Shown: positions 52,268-61,946, counted from the first letter of the stretch. The stretch: DNA of 64,000 nucleotides from Aestuariivivens insulae (GCF_022662195.1 NZ_JAKMCS010000011.1:48339-112338); one strand, 5' to 3'. The notes: generated by a model not told the origin, from the sequence alone. Numbers and translations are program-made.

Positions 52268-55200
52268 ATTTGGTTTATCAACACTTATAAAAGCATAATA
52301 CTGTTAATCCTATTTCCTTTTTTTGGTTTTACCCAAAACCATGAAAAAGGGCCACAATCACCATTAGCAAACCTAAAACCCATTTCGTTTCATAACCTAA
52401 CCGTAGATGATGGTCTTTCTCAAAATAGTGTTATTAGCATTGCCCAAGACAGTATTGGCTTTTTATGGTTTGCAACGCAAGATGGATTAAATAGATATGA
52501 TGGCAAATCGTTTAAGTATTACGATAAGCATTTTGAAGATGTTACGAAGATTAATTACAGTAAGTTGGGAAAAATCTATTTTGATAATCAAAATAAACTT
52601 TGGCTCGTCACCAATTCTGGTAAACTTGAAAAATATAGACCTGGAAGTGATGAATTTCATGCTATTAACAACATTAAAAATGTAAGCACTATTTATCAAG
52701 ACAAAGACAATAGGTATTTTATTGGCACTTACAATAACGGTATCTATGCCATTACCTCTAAAAAAGATACAATTCAAATTTTGAGCACACAAGACTCTAA
52801 AGGTGCCATATATGATTTTTTAGAACATCAAGATACTATTTATGCCTCAGCTGATAATACGCTATTCAAAATTTCAAAACAGGATTTTAGATATAACAAA
52901 GTTTTCTATACAAAGAACCAAACTATCAACTACAGTTCACTAATTAAATTAGAAGACAATACCATTTGGGTTGGCACCTATGGGCAAGGGCTTTTTTATT
53001 TTGAAAAAAACAAGTTAAGGCCATTTAGTGGATTTAAAGATTATCCTCTTCCCAACAATTTAAATATTGAAAGTACTTTGTTGGACAAGCACCAAAGATT
53101 ATGGATTGGCACCTATGGTAAAGGTGTCTATGTTATCGATTTTACCAATAAGGTAATTAATAACTACACGGTTCAAAACAACAATCCTTATGCTTTGCAT
53201 TACAATGATATACTAAGCTTGTTTGAGGACAATACAGGAAATATATGGATTGGTACCGATGGTGCTGGTTTAAGTTATTACGACGAACACCTGTTAAAGT
53301 TTAATGTACTCACCAACAATCAACTTCCCCAAAATGTTAGCGTAGATGTTGCCCGTGCTATTTGTGTAAACCCAAACAGTAATAACCTATGGATTGGCAC
53401 CTCAGGAAAAGGCCTAACTCGTATTGATTTAGCTACTAACAGCTATAAAACCTACACTACAGCAAACTCTAACTTATCATCAAACCGTATTATGAGTCTT
53501 AAGTGTATTGACGAAGATTTATGGATTGGTTATCAAGACATGGGATTGGATATTTTAAAACCTAACGGAAGTATAGAGCATTATAATAGTGATTCTAAAA
53601 TAAAACTCAATACAAATGCTGTTTGGTGTATTTACCAAGACCAAAACAAAGATGTTTGGTTGGGTACTGGAGGTAGTGGTTTAATCCATTTTGATAAAAA
53701 TGAAGGCATTAAAGAAAATTACACCCATAACCCTTATAACAATGCTTCGCTTTCCAGTAACAATATTAGAACCATAACCGAGGGCAACAATAATGAACTT
53801 TGGATAGGAACAGAAGATAAAGGCCTTTGCCTCTTAAACACCGATAGTAAAACTATATATAGAGTTAAAGATATTCCTAATAAAATTAAGTCCTTATTTT
53901 TTGACAAAAGCAACCAAACCCTTTGGATAGGCACTAACGGTAACGGACTATTGAAGTTTAATACCAAAACCCATAAAGTTAAAGCGTATACAACTACTGA
54001 TGGATTACCTAACAATGTTATTTATGGTATTTTACCAGATAGTAATAACCTATGGCTAAGTTCCAATAAGGGAATTACCATGTTTAATGACAAGGATTCT
54101 ATCCCTCTAATCATTAATTATGATAAATATGATGGCCTTCAAACCTTAGAATTTAATACAGGTGCCTATTTTAAAGACCGTAATAACACGTTATATTTTG
54201 GTGGATTAAAAGGCATAAACTGGTTTAAACCAGAACAACTAACCTTAAACCAGGTGAAGCCAAAAACCATTATAACCCAACTGTCATTATTTAACGAACC
54301 CACCCCCCTAATACCTAACCAAGAGTTTAACTATAAGCAAAACTCTTTATCCTTTAGCTTTGCCAGTTTACATTATTCGCAACCCAGTTTAAACCATTAT
54401 AAATACATGTTGGTCAATCACGACTTAGATTGGGTAGAAGCAGGCCACAGCGCTAATGCGAACTATAGTAATTTATCACCAAACACATACACCTTTAAGG
54501 TTATTTCCAGTAATTATGATGGTGTCTGGAACGAAGAGCCTGCACAATACACATTTACCATAAAACAGGCTTGGTACAAAACCAACTTAGCCATAATTAT
54601 GTATCTCATTACAGTTTTGGGTTTAATATGGTATATCTATAGATATTTTAAATGGCGGTGGCATATAAAAACTCGGTTAAAGTTAGAACATTCTGAAACG
54701 CAACGTTTAAAAAAGTTAGATGAATTTAAAACCAAGTTATTTACTAATATCTCCCATGAATTTAGAACACCCTTAGCCTTGATTTTAGGGCCTGCAGAAA
54801 GCCAATTATCAAAATCAAACCTTTCAAACGAAAGCAAAGAAGAATTATCGCTTATAAAGCATAATGCCAATCGTTTGTTAAACTTAGTTGATCAGCTTAT
54901 CGATTTGGCAAAACTAGAGACCGGATATCAAAAATTAAGGATAGAACATGGTAATTTATCCATGCTAATCAATCAACTAGTAAGTAGCTTCAAGTATCAA
55001 ATCGAACAAAAGAAAATAAAGTTCACCTCTAAAATAGCTAGTATAGAAAATGCTTGGTACGATAAGGATGTTATTGAAAAAATAATTATCAACCTTATGG
55101 CCAATGCTGTTAAGTACGCTCCAAAAAAAGGTTTTATCAACTTCAAAGCAATTAAACAGGACGATTACTTGGTTGTTACTATTCTTAATAACGGATGTGA

Positions 55201-56260
55201 TGTCGATCCAAAAGATATCAATCAACTGTTTAACCAATTTTATCAAGTCAATCCAAATGCAGATGGAGTTGGTATTGGATTGGCTCTGGTAAAAGAGTTG
55301 GTTACTTTAACCAAAGGGCAATTAATAGCCCATTTAGTAAACAATGATGAGTTACAATTTACCGTAACAATGCCCATAAACAAAGCCTCATTTAATGAAG
55401 CAGATATTGTAGAAAAATTGAATAACGGTATAAAAAAAGATATAATAGATGCTCAACTTTCTTCGAATATCAATGGTAAGGAATTTAATATTGAAACAAG
55501 TGAGATAAAGAAACCTATGATTCTTGTCGTTGAAGACAATACCCAACTACGCCAATATATCAAATCAATACTAAAACCAAATTACAAGGTAATACTTGCA
55601 GTAAATGGAAAAGCTGGTATAGAAAAAGCTTTAAATAAAATTCCAGACCTTATTCTTAGTGATATTATGATGCCTAAAGCCAACGGTATCGAACTTTGTA
55701 ACAAATTAAAAAACGATACATTAACCAGCCATATACCTATTATTCTATTAACAGCTAAAGCTGGAGAACAGAATGAGTTGGAAGGTTTGGAAGTAGGAGC
55801 AGATGATTTTATAACCAAACCCTTTAACTCCAAAATTCTAGTTAAACGTATTGAAAATTTTATCAGCTTAAGCAAATCATTACAAAAGCGCTACACACAG
55901 TTTTCTGTGTTAACGCCAAAAGATATTGCCATTACTAATTTGGATGAAACCTTCTTACATGAGGTCGAAAAAGTCCTGAACACTCATATTTCCAAACCCA
56001 ATTTTAGTGCACAAGAGTTTAGCAAACTTATGGCCATGAGCCGTATGCAATTGCACAGAAAATTAATGGCACTAACTGGGTTATCAACCTCACAATTCAT
56101 TAGGTCCCAACGCTTAAAAATTGCTGTAAACCTTTTACAGGAATCGGACTTGAGTGTTTCTGAAGTGGCTTATCAAGTTGGTTTCAACTCGGTATCCTAT
56201 TTTATCAAATGCTTTAAAGAAACCTACAATACAACCCCAAACAGTTATATAAAAGATTAA
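52268..56260 (+). CDS. hybrid two-component system protein (sensor, receiver and AraC regulator in one)
   Basis: From the N-terminus it has a signal peptide, about a dozen two-component propeller repeats (first one LTVDDGLSQNSVISIA, recurring DLWIGT/NIWIGT motifs), a Y_Y_Y domain, one membrane helix (about 771-793), HisKA with the phospho-histidine at about 830 (ISHEFRTPL), HATPase (NLMANAVKYAPKKG, DGVGIGLALV), a receiver with Asp about 1132 (LSDIMMPK) and an AraC-type DNA-binding end. No ATG, GTG or TTG opens the frame before 52565; 52268 is ATT and is only a proxy. A one-base loss after the ATG at 52260 would also explain it. It probably controls genes close by; which ones is unknown. Confidence 0.82.
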   Translation: MWFINTYKSIILLILFPFFGFTQNHEKGPQSPLANLKPISFHNLTVDDGLSQNSVISIAQDSIGFLWFATQDGLNRYDGKSFKYYDKHFEDVTKINYSKLGKIYFDNQNKLWLVTNSGKLEKYRPGSDEFHAINNIKNVSTIYQDKDNRYFIGTYNNGIYAITSKKDTIQILSTQDSKGAIYDFLEHQDTIYASADNTLFKISKQDFRYNKVFYTKNQTINYSSLIKLEDNTIWVGTYGQGLFYFEKNKLRPFSGFKDYPLPNNLNIESTLLDKHQRLWIGTYGKGVYVIDFTNKVINNYTVQNNNPYALHYNDILSLFEDNTGNIWIGTDGAGLSYYDEHLLKFNVLTNNQLPQNVSVDVARAICVNPNSNNLWIGTSGKGLTRIDLATNSYKTYTTANSNLSSNRIMSLKCIDEDLWIGYQDMGLDILKPNGSIEHYNSDSKIKLNTNAVWCIYQDQNKDVWLGTGGSGLIHFDKNEGIKENYTHNPYNNASLSSNNIRTITEGNNNELWIGTEDKGLCLLNTDSKTIYRVKDIPNKIKSLFFDKSNQTLWIGTNGNGLLKFNTKTHKVKAYTTTDGLPNNVIYGILPDSNNLWLSSNKGITMFNDKDSIPLIINYDKYDGLQTLEFNTGAYFKDRNNTLYFGGLKGINWFKPEQLTLNQVKPKTIITQLSLFNEPTPLIPNQEFNYKQNSLSFSFASLHYSQPSLNHYKYMLVNHDLDWVEAGHSANANYSNLSPNTYTFKVISSNYDGVWNEEPAQYTFTIKQAWYKTNLAIIMYLITVLGLIWYIYRYFKWRWHIKTRLKLEHSETQRLKKLDEFKTKLFTNISHEFRTPLALILGPAESQLSKSNLSNESKEELSLIKHNANRLLNLVDQLIDLAKLETGYQKLRIEHGNLSMLINQLVSSFKYQIEQKKIKFTSKIASIENAWYDKDVIEKIIINLMANAVKYAPKKGFINFKAIKQDDYLVVTILNNGCDVDPKDINQLFNQFYQVNPNADGVGIGLALVKELVTLTKGQLIAHLVNNDELQFTVTMPINKASFNEADIVEKLNNGIKKDIIDAQLSSNINGKEFNIETSEIKKPMILVVEDNTQLRQYIKSILKPNYKVILAVNGKAGIEKALNKIPDLILSDIMMPKANGIELCNKLKNDTLTSHIPIILLTAKAGEQNELEGLEVGADDFITKPFNSKILVKRIENFISLSKSLQKRYTQFSVLTPKDIAITNLDETFLHEVEKVLNTHISKPNFSAQEFSKLMAMSRMQLHRKLMALTGLSTSQFIRSQRLKIAVNLLQESDLSVSEVAYQVGFNSVSYFIKCFKETYNTTPNSYIKD

Positions 56261-56364
56261 ACACTTTCTGGTTACATATGTTTTATCTTTTGTTACATAA
56301 CTGTTATCCCAAATTAATATTCACAACTATATTAGCCATGCAATAATTCTTTAATACTAATCCT

Positions 56365-56511
56365 GTGACGGCGAATGATGTTATAAAAAAGGAAAGTAAT
56401 CAAAAGAATATTATATATCTAAGCATTGATCATTTAAAAAAGGGTAAATACAACTTACGTATTACCCTTAAAGAAAAAATTATAAAGTCTATTTTTTTCA
56501 CAAAAGAGTGA
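56365..56511 (+). pseudogene. remnant of a type IX sorting tail
   Basis: From GTG 56365 the frame reads to KKESNQKNIIYLSIDHLKKG and then KYNLRITLKEKIIKSIFFTKE before TGA. The end has the layout of a sorting-domain tail (compare LRQGLYFLNITTNKGKTIKR in the protein at 42036). The N-terminal part of the protein is missing. It could also be a small gene with GTG start; I consider a fragment more likely. The rest of the 437-base gap has no gene. Confidence 0.45.
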
Positions 56512-56552
56512 AATTAAAATATTAAAGATGCTATTAATCGGAGGAGAAAAAA

Positions 56553-56590
56553 GGAGAGCTTAGCTAAATTTATAGCGGCTCTCTTTTTTA
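56553..56590 (+). terminator. terminator downstream of the hybrid sensor
   Basis: GAGAGC and GCTCTC stem with the inner pairing GCTA/TAGC, followed by TTTTTT. Confidence 0.75.
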
Positions 56591-56697
56591 ATCTAATTAA
56601 AATCCTTTACTAAATATTTAGCTTCTTACCACAGTTTTATAAACTTTACTTCTTACCCATCTACCTTAGTTTGGCCTATTAATATGACCTTAATAAT

Positions 56698-57573
56698 ATG
56701 AATAGTTTTAGGCTCGTCATTATATTAACCCTTATAAATTGTTTAAGCTTACAGGCCCAATTATTGGAAAAACTAAAAGAGCGTGCAAAAGAAAAAGGAT
56801 TGCAGGTCAAAGAAGTCTCTTACGATAGTACCGCTGTTAATAGAGGTTTTGAGGAGGAAGAAATACCAGAAATAAAATCACCTAGGGATTTTTACAATAA
56901 CGATGTTGTCATGGCTTTGTATAATAACGACATTTTAGTACAGACCGCTTTTTTTGATGCTGAAACAATAGCCATGCGAACAGAACAAGTAAGCAACCCC
57001 AAACCGATCTATCATGATGACCAAGGTAAATTTTATGCCTATAATAAAGATAAAGGGCAATACGAAACCATAAAATTATTACCCGCCAGTAATATGGGGT
57101 TCATGACTGCCGGTATAACTACACAAGCCTATAAATTGCCTCCAGAACCTTATTTTAATGCTTATAAGACATTAGAAGAATTAGGCTCTGGCCTTAACTT
57201 TTTAATATTAGAACTAGCCTTTATATATAAACCAAGTCATTTTACGAACAATGACTACTATATACAAGAAACCGTTACCTGCATCAATTCCAGTACATGT
57301 ACAAGGTTTAATTACAACGATCCAGAATACCCCGATAGTTACATACAATTTGATAATCAAGGTAGGTTGAATGAATTATATATAAACTCAACCAACCCTA
57401 AGTTAAAAGATGAACCCAAAGGTAAATTTGTGTTCTCGTATAGACCCTGTACCGTAAAAATTCCTGATGCAGTAGAACAATCCATGATTCCTGGGCCATT
57501 AGGCAAAATAATAAATCTTGAAAAAGGACTAGAACCGTGGAAGCACAATAAAAAAGACGAACAAAAAAATTAA
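56698..57573 (+). CDS. exported protein of unknown function
   Basis: The 291-residue protein has a signal peptide (about 1-20, LSLQAQ) and a short basic/acidic helix (LLEKLKERAKEKGLQVKEV). The centre (YNNDVVMALYNNDILVQTAFFDAETIAMRT, FMTAGITTQAYKLPPEPYF) and the end (VEQSMIPGPLGKIINLEKGLEPWKH) give no family that I recognise. A decayed copy of its last 45 codons lies at 60840-60975. Its stop is six bases before the OmpA-type gene, so they form one operon. Confidence 0.6.
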   Translation: MNSFRLVIILTLINCLSLQAQLLEKLKERAKEKGLQVKEVSYDSTAVNRGFEEEEIPEIKSPRDFYNNDVVMALYNNDILVQTAFFDAETIAMRTEQVSNPKPIYHDDQGKFYAYNKDKGQYETIKLLPASNMGFMTAGITTQAYKLPPEPYFNAYKTLEELGSGLNFLILELAFIYKPSHFTNNDYYIQETVTCINSSTCTRFNYNDPEYPDSYIQFDNQGRLNELYINSTNPKLKDEPKGKFVFSYRPCTVKIPDAVEQSMIPGPLGKIINLEKGLEPWKHNKKDEQKN

Positions 57574-57579
57574 AATAAC

Positions 57580-58941
57580 ATGAAAACTAAACACATTCTT
57601 TTAGCAATATGCTTTTTGAGTATAAGTTTTTCAGCCGAAGCCCAATTTTTAAAAAAGCTAAAAAAGAAAGCCGAAGAAGCTGCAAAGGAAACCGTACTAA
57701 GAAAGGTTGAAGAAAAGACAACAGAAAAAACAGAAAAGGCAATGGACACCTTGCTTAATGCAGATCAGAAACTCAAGAAAAAGCAAAATGGTGTTGAAAA
57801 TGATACTTCAGAAAATGAAAATTTAAACGAAGACGATAATATGGTAAATGACAATCTTGTATCCGATGAAGATTATCCGGAAAATGCTACTGAGAACCTA
57901 AAAACAGATCAAGAATCAATTGTTGAAACACCGCCAATCAGGCCGTGGTCAAAATACAATTTTGTCCCTGGTGATCATATTATTTTTCATGATGATTTAA
58001 GCAAAGAAGAAAACGGTGAATTTCCTTCTCGTTGGGATTTAATTAAAGGAAATGTCGAAAATGCTTCGTTTGATAATGAAAACATAATCAACTTTGAAAA
58101 TGAAAGTATTATCACTCCATTAATGGAAACTGATGAATATCTCCCCGAAGTTTTTACTATAGAATTTGACGCTTTCTTTGATCGGGAAATTATGAAAAAT
58201 TACCTATATAACCAGGTATTCAAACTTCGTTTTTGGGATGGTAATTCACATAGTAGGTTTCCAAATAATGAAAGCACATACCACCCTCTACACATTTATC
58301 GCTTTGGTGCTTTCCTAAATGCGAGCATAAAGGGACAAGAAAGGCAATTTAAAAGTTTTGAAGAAAGCATGATGGGGATGGAGCCAGTTTGGAGGCATAT
58401 CGCTATAGCTTTTAACAAGCGCTCTTTAAAAGTTTTTGTTGATGAATATCGTGCTCTTAACATTCCTAATTTAGGGTTCATGCCCAAAAAAGTTTCAATT
58501 GAAGGCTATACACATCCTCATGGAAAAGAAAGTTTCACCATAGCAATTAAGAACATTAGGATTGCCGAAGGCGGAAAAAAACTTTACGATCGTGTTCTAA
58601 CAGATGGCAAAATCCTTACAAGAGGCATCCTATTCGATATAAACAAATCAATTATTAAACCTGAATCATCAGGTGTTATTAATGAAATAGCCCAAATGAT
58701 GCAAGAACACCCAGATTTAAAATTTAGAATTGAAGGTCATACTGATAGTGACGGTACAGAAGAACACAATAACCAACTATCCGAGCAAAGAGCCAATGCT
58801 GTAAAGCAAGCATTAATGGATCTAAATATTGATGCTGCCAGGATGACTGTTAAAGGTATGGGAGAAAGTGTTCCTGTTTCCGATAATAATACCCCGGAAG
58901 GAAAAGCTAATAACAGACGGGTTGAGTTTGTTAAAATTTAA
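57580..58941 (+). CDS. OmpA-family protein with N-terminal coiled coil
   Basis: The 453-residue protein has a signal peptide (about 1-22), a basic/acidic coiled coil (QFLKKLKKKAEEAAKETVLR, VEEKTTEKTEKAMDTLLNADQKLK), an acidic linker, a jelly-roll-like middle domain (about 135-330, with VWRHIAIAFNKRSLKVFVDEYRALN) and a C-terminal OmpA peptidoglycan-binding domain (ILFDINKSIIKPESS, IEGHTDSDGTEEHNNQLSEQRA, ANNRRVEFVKI). The first 75 residues are closely shared with the protein at 60987, which has a different body. Attachment to the cell wall is likely. Confidence 0.8.
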   Translation: MKTKHILLAICFLSISFSAEAQFLKKLKKKAEEAAKETVLRKVEEKTTEKTEKAMDTLLNADQKLKKKQNGVENDTSENENLNEDDNMVNDNLVSDEDYPENATENLKTDQESIVETPPIRPWSKYNFVPGDHIIFHDDLSKEENGEFPSRWDLIKGNVENASFDNENIINFENESIITPLMETDEYLPEVFTIEFDAFFDREIMKNYLYNQVFKLRFWDGNSHSRFPNNESTYHPLHIYRFGAFLNASIKGQERQFKSFEESMMGMEPVWRHIAIAFNKRSLKVFVDEYRALNIPNLGFMPKKVSIEGYTHPHGKESFTIAIKNIRIAEGGKKLYDRVLTDGKILTRGILFDINKSIIKPESSGVINEIAQMMQEHPDLKFRIEGHTDSDGTEEHNNQLSEQRANAVKQALMDLNIDAARMTVKGMGESVPVSDNNTPEGKANNRRVEFVKI

Positions 58942-59070
58942 AATGGAACCGCGTTATAGGCCTTCATTTGACAAACCTATTAAAAATTAAATACAACTAT
59001 TGCTCAATAACTCAAAATCTGCTAAAACACCTAAAACAAAATCGGCTATTAATCAAAAAAACATGGAATC

Positions 59071-60192
59071 ATGAAAAAATCAAAATTTATTTTAGCAGCA
59101 GCCTCAACATTAATTCTAATACTCTGGGTCACTCCAAGTTTCTCTCAGGGTAATAATCCACTTGAAGAAAAAAATAATGGCGTATTCAAAGTAAAAACCA
59201 AAGCAGAAATGGCCAAAAATATCAATAAGCTTAATGAAAAAGGAAAATCAGAATTTGCAAAAGCCAAGAATGAACTAAAAAAAATCAAGAAGCCAACCTT
59301 TGATATTGCTCCTAACGAAGTATTAAATACTGACAAGGAAAAGTTATTAGGAGTAAGGCCATTAGATAAACTTGATAAAGAAATAATAAAAAATCAAAAT
59401 CTTGAAAACAAAAGGAATGAGAAAAAAATATTAGAAGGATTAAAGGATGCAAATGTAGAAAATGTTAATTTTTCATTTACAAACACCTCAATAAATATTT
59501 CAAATCTTTCTATCAGTCCTTTTGCTTATTGCAGTTGGAACAAAAGCATCCTTACCCCAGTAAGAAACCAGGCCAGCTGCGGCAGTTGTTGGGCATTTGC
59601 TGCGGCTGCCGCTTTCGAACATACATATAATAAGTTATATGGGAGTGTTAGTAGTCCTGTAGATTTGTCTGAGCAACAGCTTTTGTCTTGTGGACGAACA
59701 AGCTCAGGTACTGATGCCGGATCTTGTAATGGAGGTAGTACTGGTAGAACATTGGATTATATGAAATGGAATGGCGTAACATTAGAACAATATTATCGGT
59801 ATACAGCAAGTGAAGGCTCTTGCAGAACTAATAGTAGCGTCGTAAAAGTAGGAGCATGGGGTCAATTTTACCCAGGGAGATTCCCCACAGTAAATGAAAT
59901 AAAATCATTAGTAAATACATTTGGATCTGTAGCAACTTATTTGAAAGCTGGGCTAAGTTCTTTCTTTAGCTATGGTGGTGGAGTTTATAATGGTTACCCT
60001 TCTAATTCAACTAACAACATAGATCATGCGGTTATTATAGTTGGATGGTGTGATAATTTAAATGCTTGGATTATCAAAAATTCATGGGGTACAAACTGGG
60101 GACCATACGGTGGTTATGCTTATGTAGGATATGATCAATGTAATATTGGAAAATATGTTTGGTGGGTGTATCCAAATAAAATACAGAGCTAA
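59071..60192 (+). CDS. papain-family (C1) cysteine protease
   Basis: The 373-residue protein has a signal peptide (about 1-26), a lysine-rich propeptide (27-150) and a mature papain domain. The oxyanion Gln167 and nucleophile Cys173 lie in NQASCGSCWAF, catalytic His319 in IDHAVIIVGW and Asn337 in IIKNSWGTNWG; the four structural cysteine pairs are mostly in place. The propeptide lacks the eukaryotic ERFNIN motif. No type IX tail is present. The next gene, 85 bases downstream, encodes a chagasin-type inhibitor of the same protease class. Confidence 0.93.
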   Translation: MKKSKFILAAASTLILILWVTPSFSQGNNPLEEKNNGVFKVKTKAEMAKNINKLNEKGKSEFAKAKNELKKIKKPTFDIAPNEVLNTDKEKLLGVRPLDKLDKEIIKNQNLENKRNEKKILEGLKDANVENVNFSFTNTSINISNLSISPFAYCSWNKSILTPVRNQASCGSCWAFAAAAAFEHTYNKLYGSVSSPVDLSEQQLLSCGRTSSGTDAGSCNGGSTGRTLDYMKWNGVTLEQYYRYTASEGSCRTNSSVVKVGAWGQFYPGRFPTVNEIKSLVNTFGSVATYLKAGLSSFFSYGGGVYNGYPSNSTNNIDHAVIIVGWCDNLNAWIIKNSWGTNWGPYGGYAYVGYDQCNIGKYVWWVYPNKIQS

Positions 60193-60215
60193 TCAAGCTC
60201 AAAAACTAGGTTAAA

Positions 60216-60240
60216 AGTGCCAACGCATCACGTTGGCACT
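60216..60240 (+). promoter_or_regulatory. strong hairpin between protease and inhibitor genes
   Basis: AGTGCCAACG - CATCA - CGTTGGCACT is a perfect 10-bp stem. No T-run follows (AGTGTAATAAG), so it is not a typical terminator. It may partially stop transcription or set relative mRNA stability of the two genes (inference). Confidence 0.55.
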
Positions 60241-60277
60241 AGTGTAATAAGATCATTTGATTAACAAATTTGATGCT

Positions 60278-60694
60278 ATGTTAAGTACACAAATTTTTAA
60301 ATATTTACTCTTTGCTAGTTTCTGTTGGTTAATCTTTGCATGTAACAACCATAAAAAGTATGTTAATAATAATTCAATAGCGGCACAAAATAATGACACC
60401 TTGGTGCTTAATGGGTGTCAAAAAAACATAAAGGTAGCAAAGGGGACAATTATTGAAATTCAATTAGAAGCCGTTCCTGTTATAGGTTATGAATGGATTC
60501 TTAAAGATGCCTCCAAGCATTTGAAAGAACATAAAACAGACATTTTAAAATATACAGAACTGGGGCAAACCAACTTTCAAGTGCTCTACTTTGAAGCAAA
60601 AAAACGTGGGACAGAAACAATCCAATTGGAATATAGAAGAGTTTTTGAAAAGGGCATAAAAAAAATGTGCGTTATAAATATAGAAATCTATTGA
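60278..60694 (+). CDS. chagasin-family (I42) cysteine-protease inhibitor lipoprotein
   Basis: The 138-residue lipoprotein (CWLIFACNN, lipobox Cys about 22) has the chagasin loops in order: VPVIGYEW for the NPTTGY-like loop, GTETIQL for the G-x-G-x loop and YRRVFEKG for the RPW/RPF-like loop. Such proteins plug the active site of papain-like enzymes. It follows the papain-type gene and would protect the cell from it. ATG at 60278 was chosen because it sets the signal peptide; an upstream TTG (60257) is less likely. Confidence 0.78.
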   Translation: MLSTQIFKYLLFASFCWLIFACNNHKKYVNNNSIAAQNNDTLVLNGCQKNIKVAKGTIIEIQLEAVPVIGYEWILKDASKHLKEHKTDILKYTELGQTNFQVLYFEAKKRGTETIQLEYRRVFEKGIKKMCVINIEIY

Positions 60695-60839
60695 TTACAA
60701 AATGTTTAAGGAAACCATAATACCTTTTTATAAACTGTAATGCGCACTCTAAAAATAACTCAAATATAGTAGAAAAATTTGTGTCCTCTTTAACTAAGAT
60801 TCCGAGTTACTAAGGAAATCACCTCCTCTTTGAGGATTA

Positions 60840-60975
60840 GGACAAGTTAAATGAGCGAAAACAATAAAAATACTAGAAACGGTTGAACAGTCTATGATAC
60901 CAAGTACTTTAGAAATTACAATCAATAAATAAGGTTTAAAAGCTTGGGGATATGTCAAAAAAAGGCTAACAAAAA
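60840..60975 (+). pseudogene. decayed 3' end of a copy of the 56698 gene
   Basis: One frame reads TIKILETVEQSMIPSTLEIT, a stop, then GLKAWGYVKK. The intact protein has TVKIPDAVEQSMIPGPLGKI and GLEPWKHNKK at the same spacing. Two in-frame stops (near 60852 and 60927) and the missing front show it is dead. It lies directly in front of the paralogue of the gene that follows 56698, so the gene order is retained. The gap between 60694 and 60987 has no other gene. Confidence 0.8.
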
Positions 60976-60986
60976 CATTAGTAATC

Positions 60987-61946
60987 ATGAAATCAAAATA
61001 TATCCTTTTGGGCTTATTCGCTTTATCTCTATGCCATAGCTCTGAAGCACAATTCCTTAAAAAATTAAAGAAAAAAGCAGAAGAAGCAGCAAAAAAAACA
61101 ATTATAAGAAAAGTAGAAGAAAAGTCTACCGAAAAGACAGAAAGAGCAATGGATACTATTCTAAATGCTGATAAAAAAATCAAGAGAAAAAACAAATTAA
61201 AAAATAACGAAATTGAAAAAGAAGAAAAAGAAAAGAAAAACATTAATTACTTAAATGATACTATCGATACCACCAACTCCTCTAGATCACCAAATGCAAA
61301 CCCTTTAATGCGTTCTGGTAAAAATACTGCAAAAAATTTAAGTGGAACGTATCGATTTAATTGGGAATTTAAAACCAAAATAACCACCAGTAAAGAAGAA
61401 CAAGTAGACATTAATTATTTAATAAACTCTAATACCCTCGACTATTTTGGTATGGAAATGTCTAACGAGTCTCTAAAAGATCAGGGTAAAGCTTTTATGG
61501 TCATGGATAACAAAAACAAATCTACAGTTCTATTTATGGAGATGGAAGGCCAAAATATGGCACAAATCCATAAAATACCTGATGCCAAAAAGAGTGATGG
61601 AAATTCCAATGTTAGTTATAAAGAAATTGGTACTAAAGAAATTTTAGGGTATACCTGCTACGGTATAGAAATAGAAGACAAATCGCATATAGGTACCATA
61701 TATTTTACATTAGATGCCCCTATTAGTTTTAGTGCATTTTTTGCTATGGCCAATAACAAAAATGCCCCTAAGGGATTCGACCCAGCACTACTTCAGGTCT
61801 TAAAAGAAGATGCCCTTTTAATGGAAATGAGCATGTCACACAAAACGAAAAAAAATGAAAGTTTTACAATGACTCCCATTAGTCTAGACAAAAAAGAGTT
61901 TGAAATACAAAAAAAAGACTATCAGTTTATAAATATGGGATTTTAA
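60987..61946 (+). CDS. DUF4412-type exported protein with coiled-coil N-terminus
   Basis: The 319-residue protein has a signal peptide and the same N-terminal coiled coil as the OmpA-type protein at 57580 (AQFLKKLKKKAEEAAKKTII, RKVEEKSTEKTERAMDTILN). The body is DUF4412-like: SGTYRFNWEFKTKITTSKEE, MDNKNKSTVLFMEMEGQNMAQI and KEILGYTCYGIEIEDKSHIGTIYF. No OmpA domain. It arose by duplication with replacement of the C-terminal part. Function unknown. Confidence 0.7.
   Translation: MKSKYILLGLFALSLCHSSEAQFLKKLKKKAEEAAKKTIIRKVEEKSTEKTERAMDTILNADKKIKRKNKLKNNEIEKEEKEKKNINYLNDTIDTTNSSRSPNANPLMRSGKNTAKNLSGTYRFNWEFKTKITTSKEEQVDINYLINSNTLDYFGMEMSNESLKDQGKAFMVMDNKNKSTVLFMEMEGQNMAQIHKIPDAKKSDGNSNVSYKEIGTKEILGYTCYGIEIEDKSHIGTIYFTLDAPISFSAFFAMANNKNAPKGFDPALLQVLKEDALLMEMSMSHKTKKNESFTMTPISLDKKEFEIQKKDYQFINMGF

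Noticed and set aside
60216..60240. Rho-independent terminator after the papain-type gene
   Set aside because: The stem is strong but no T-run follows, so it was listed as a regulatory hairpin instead.
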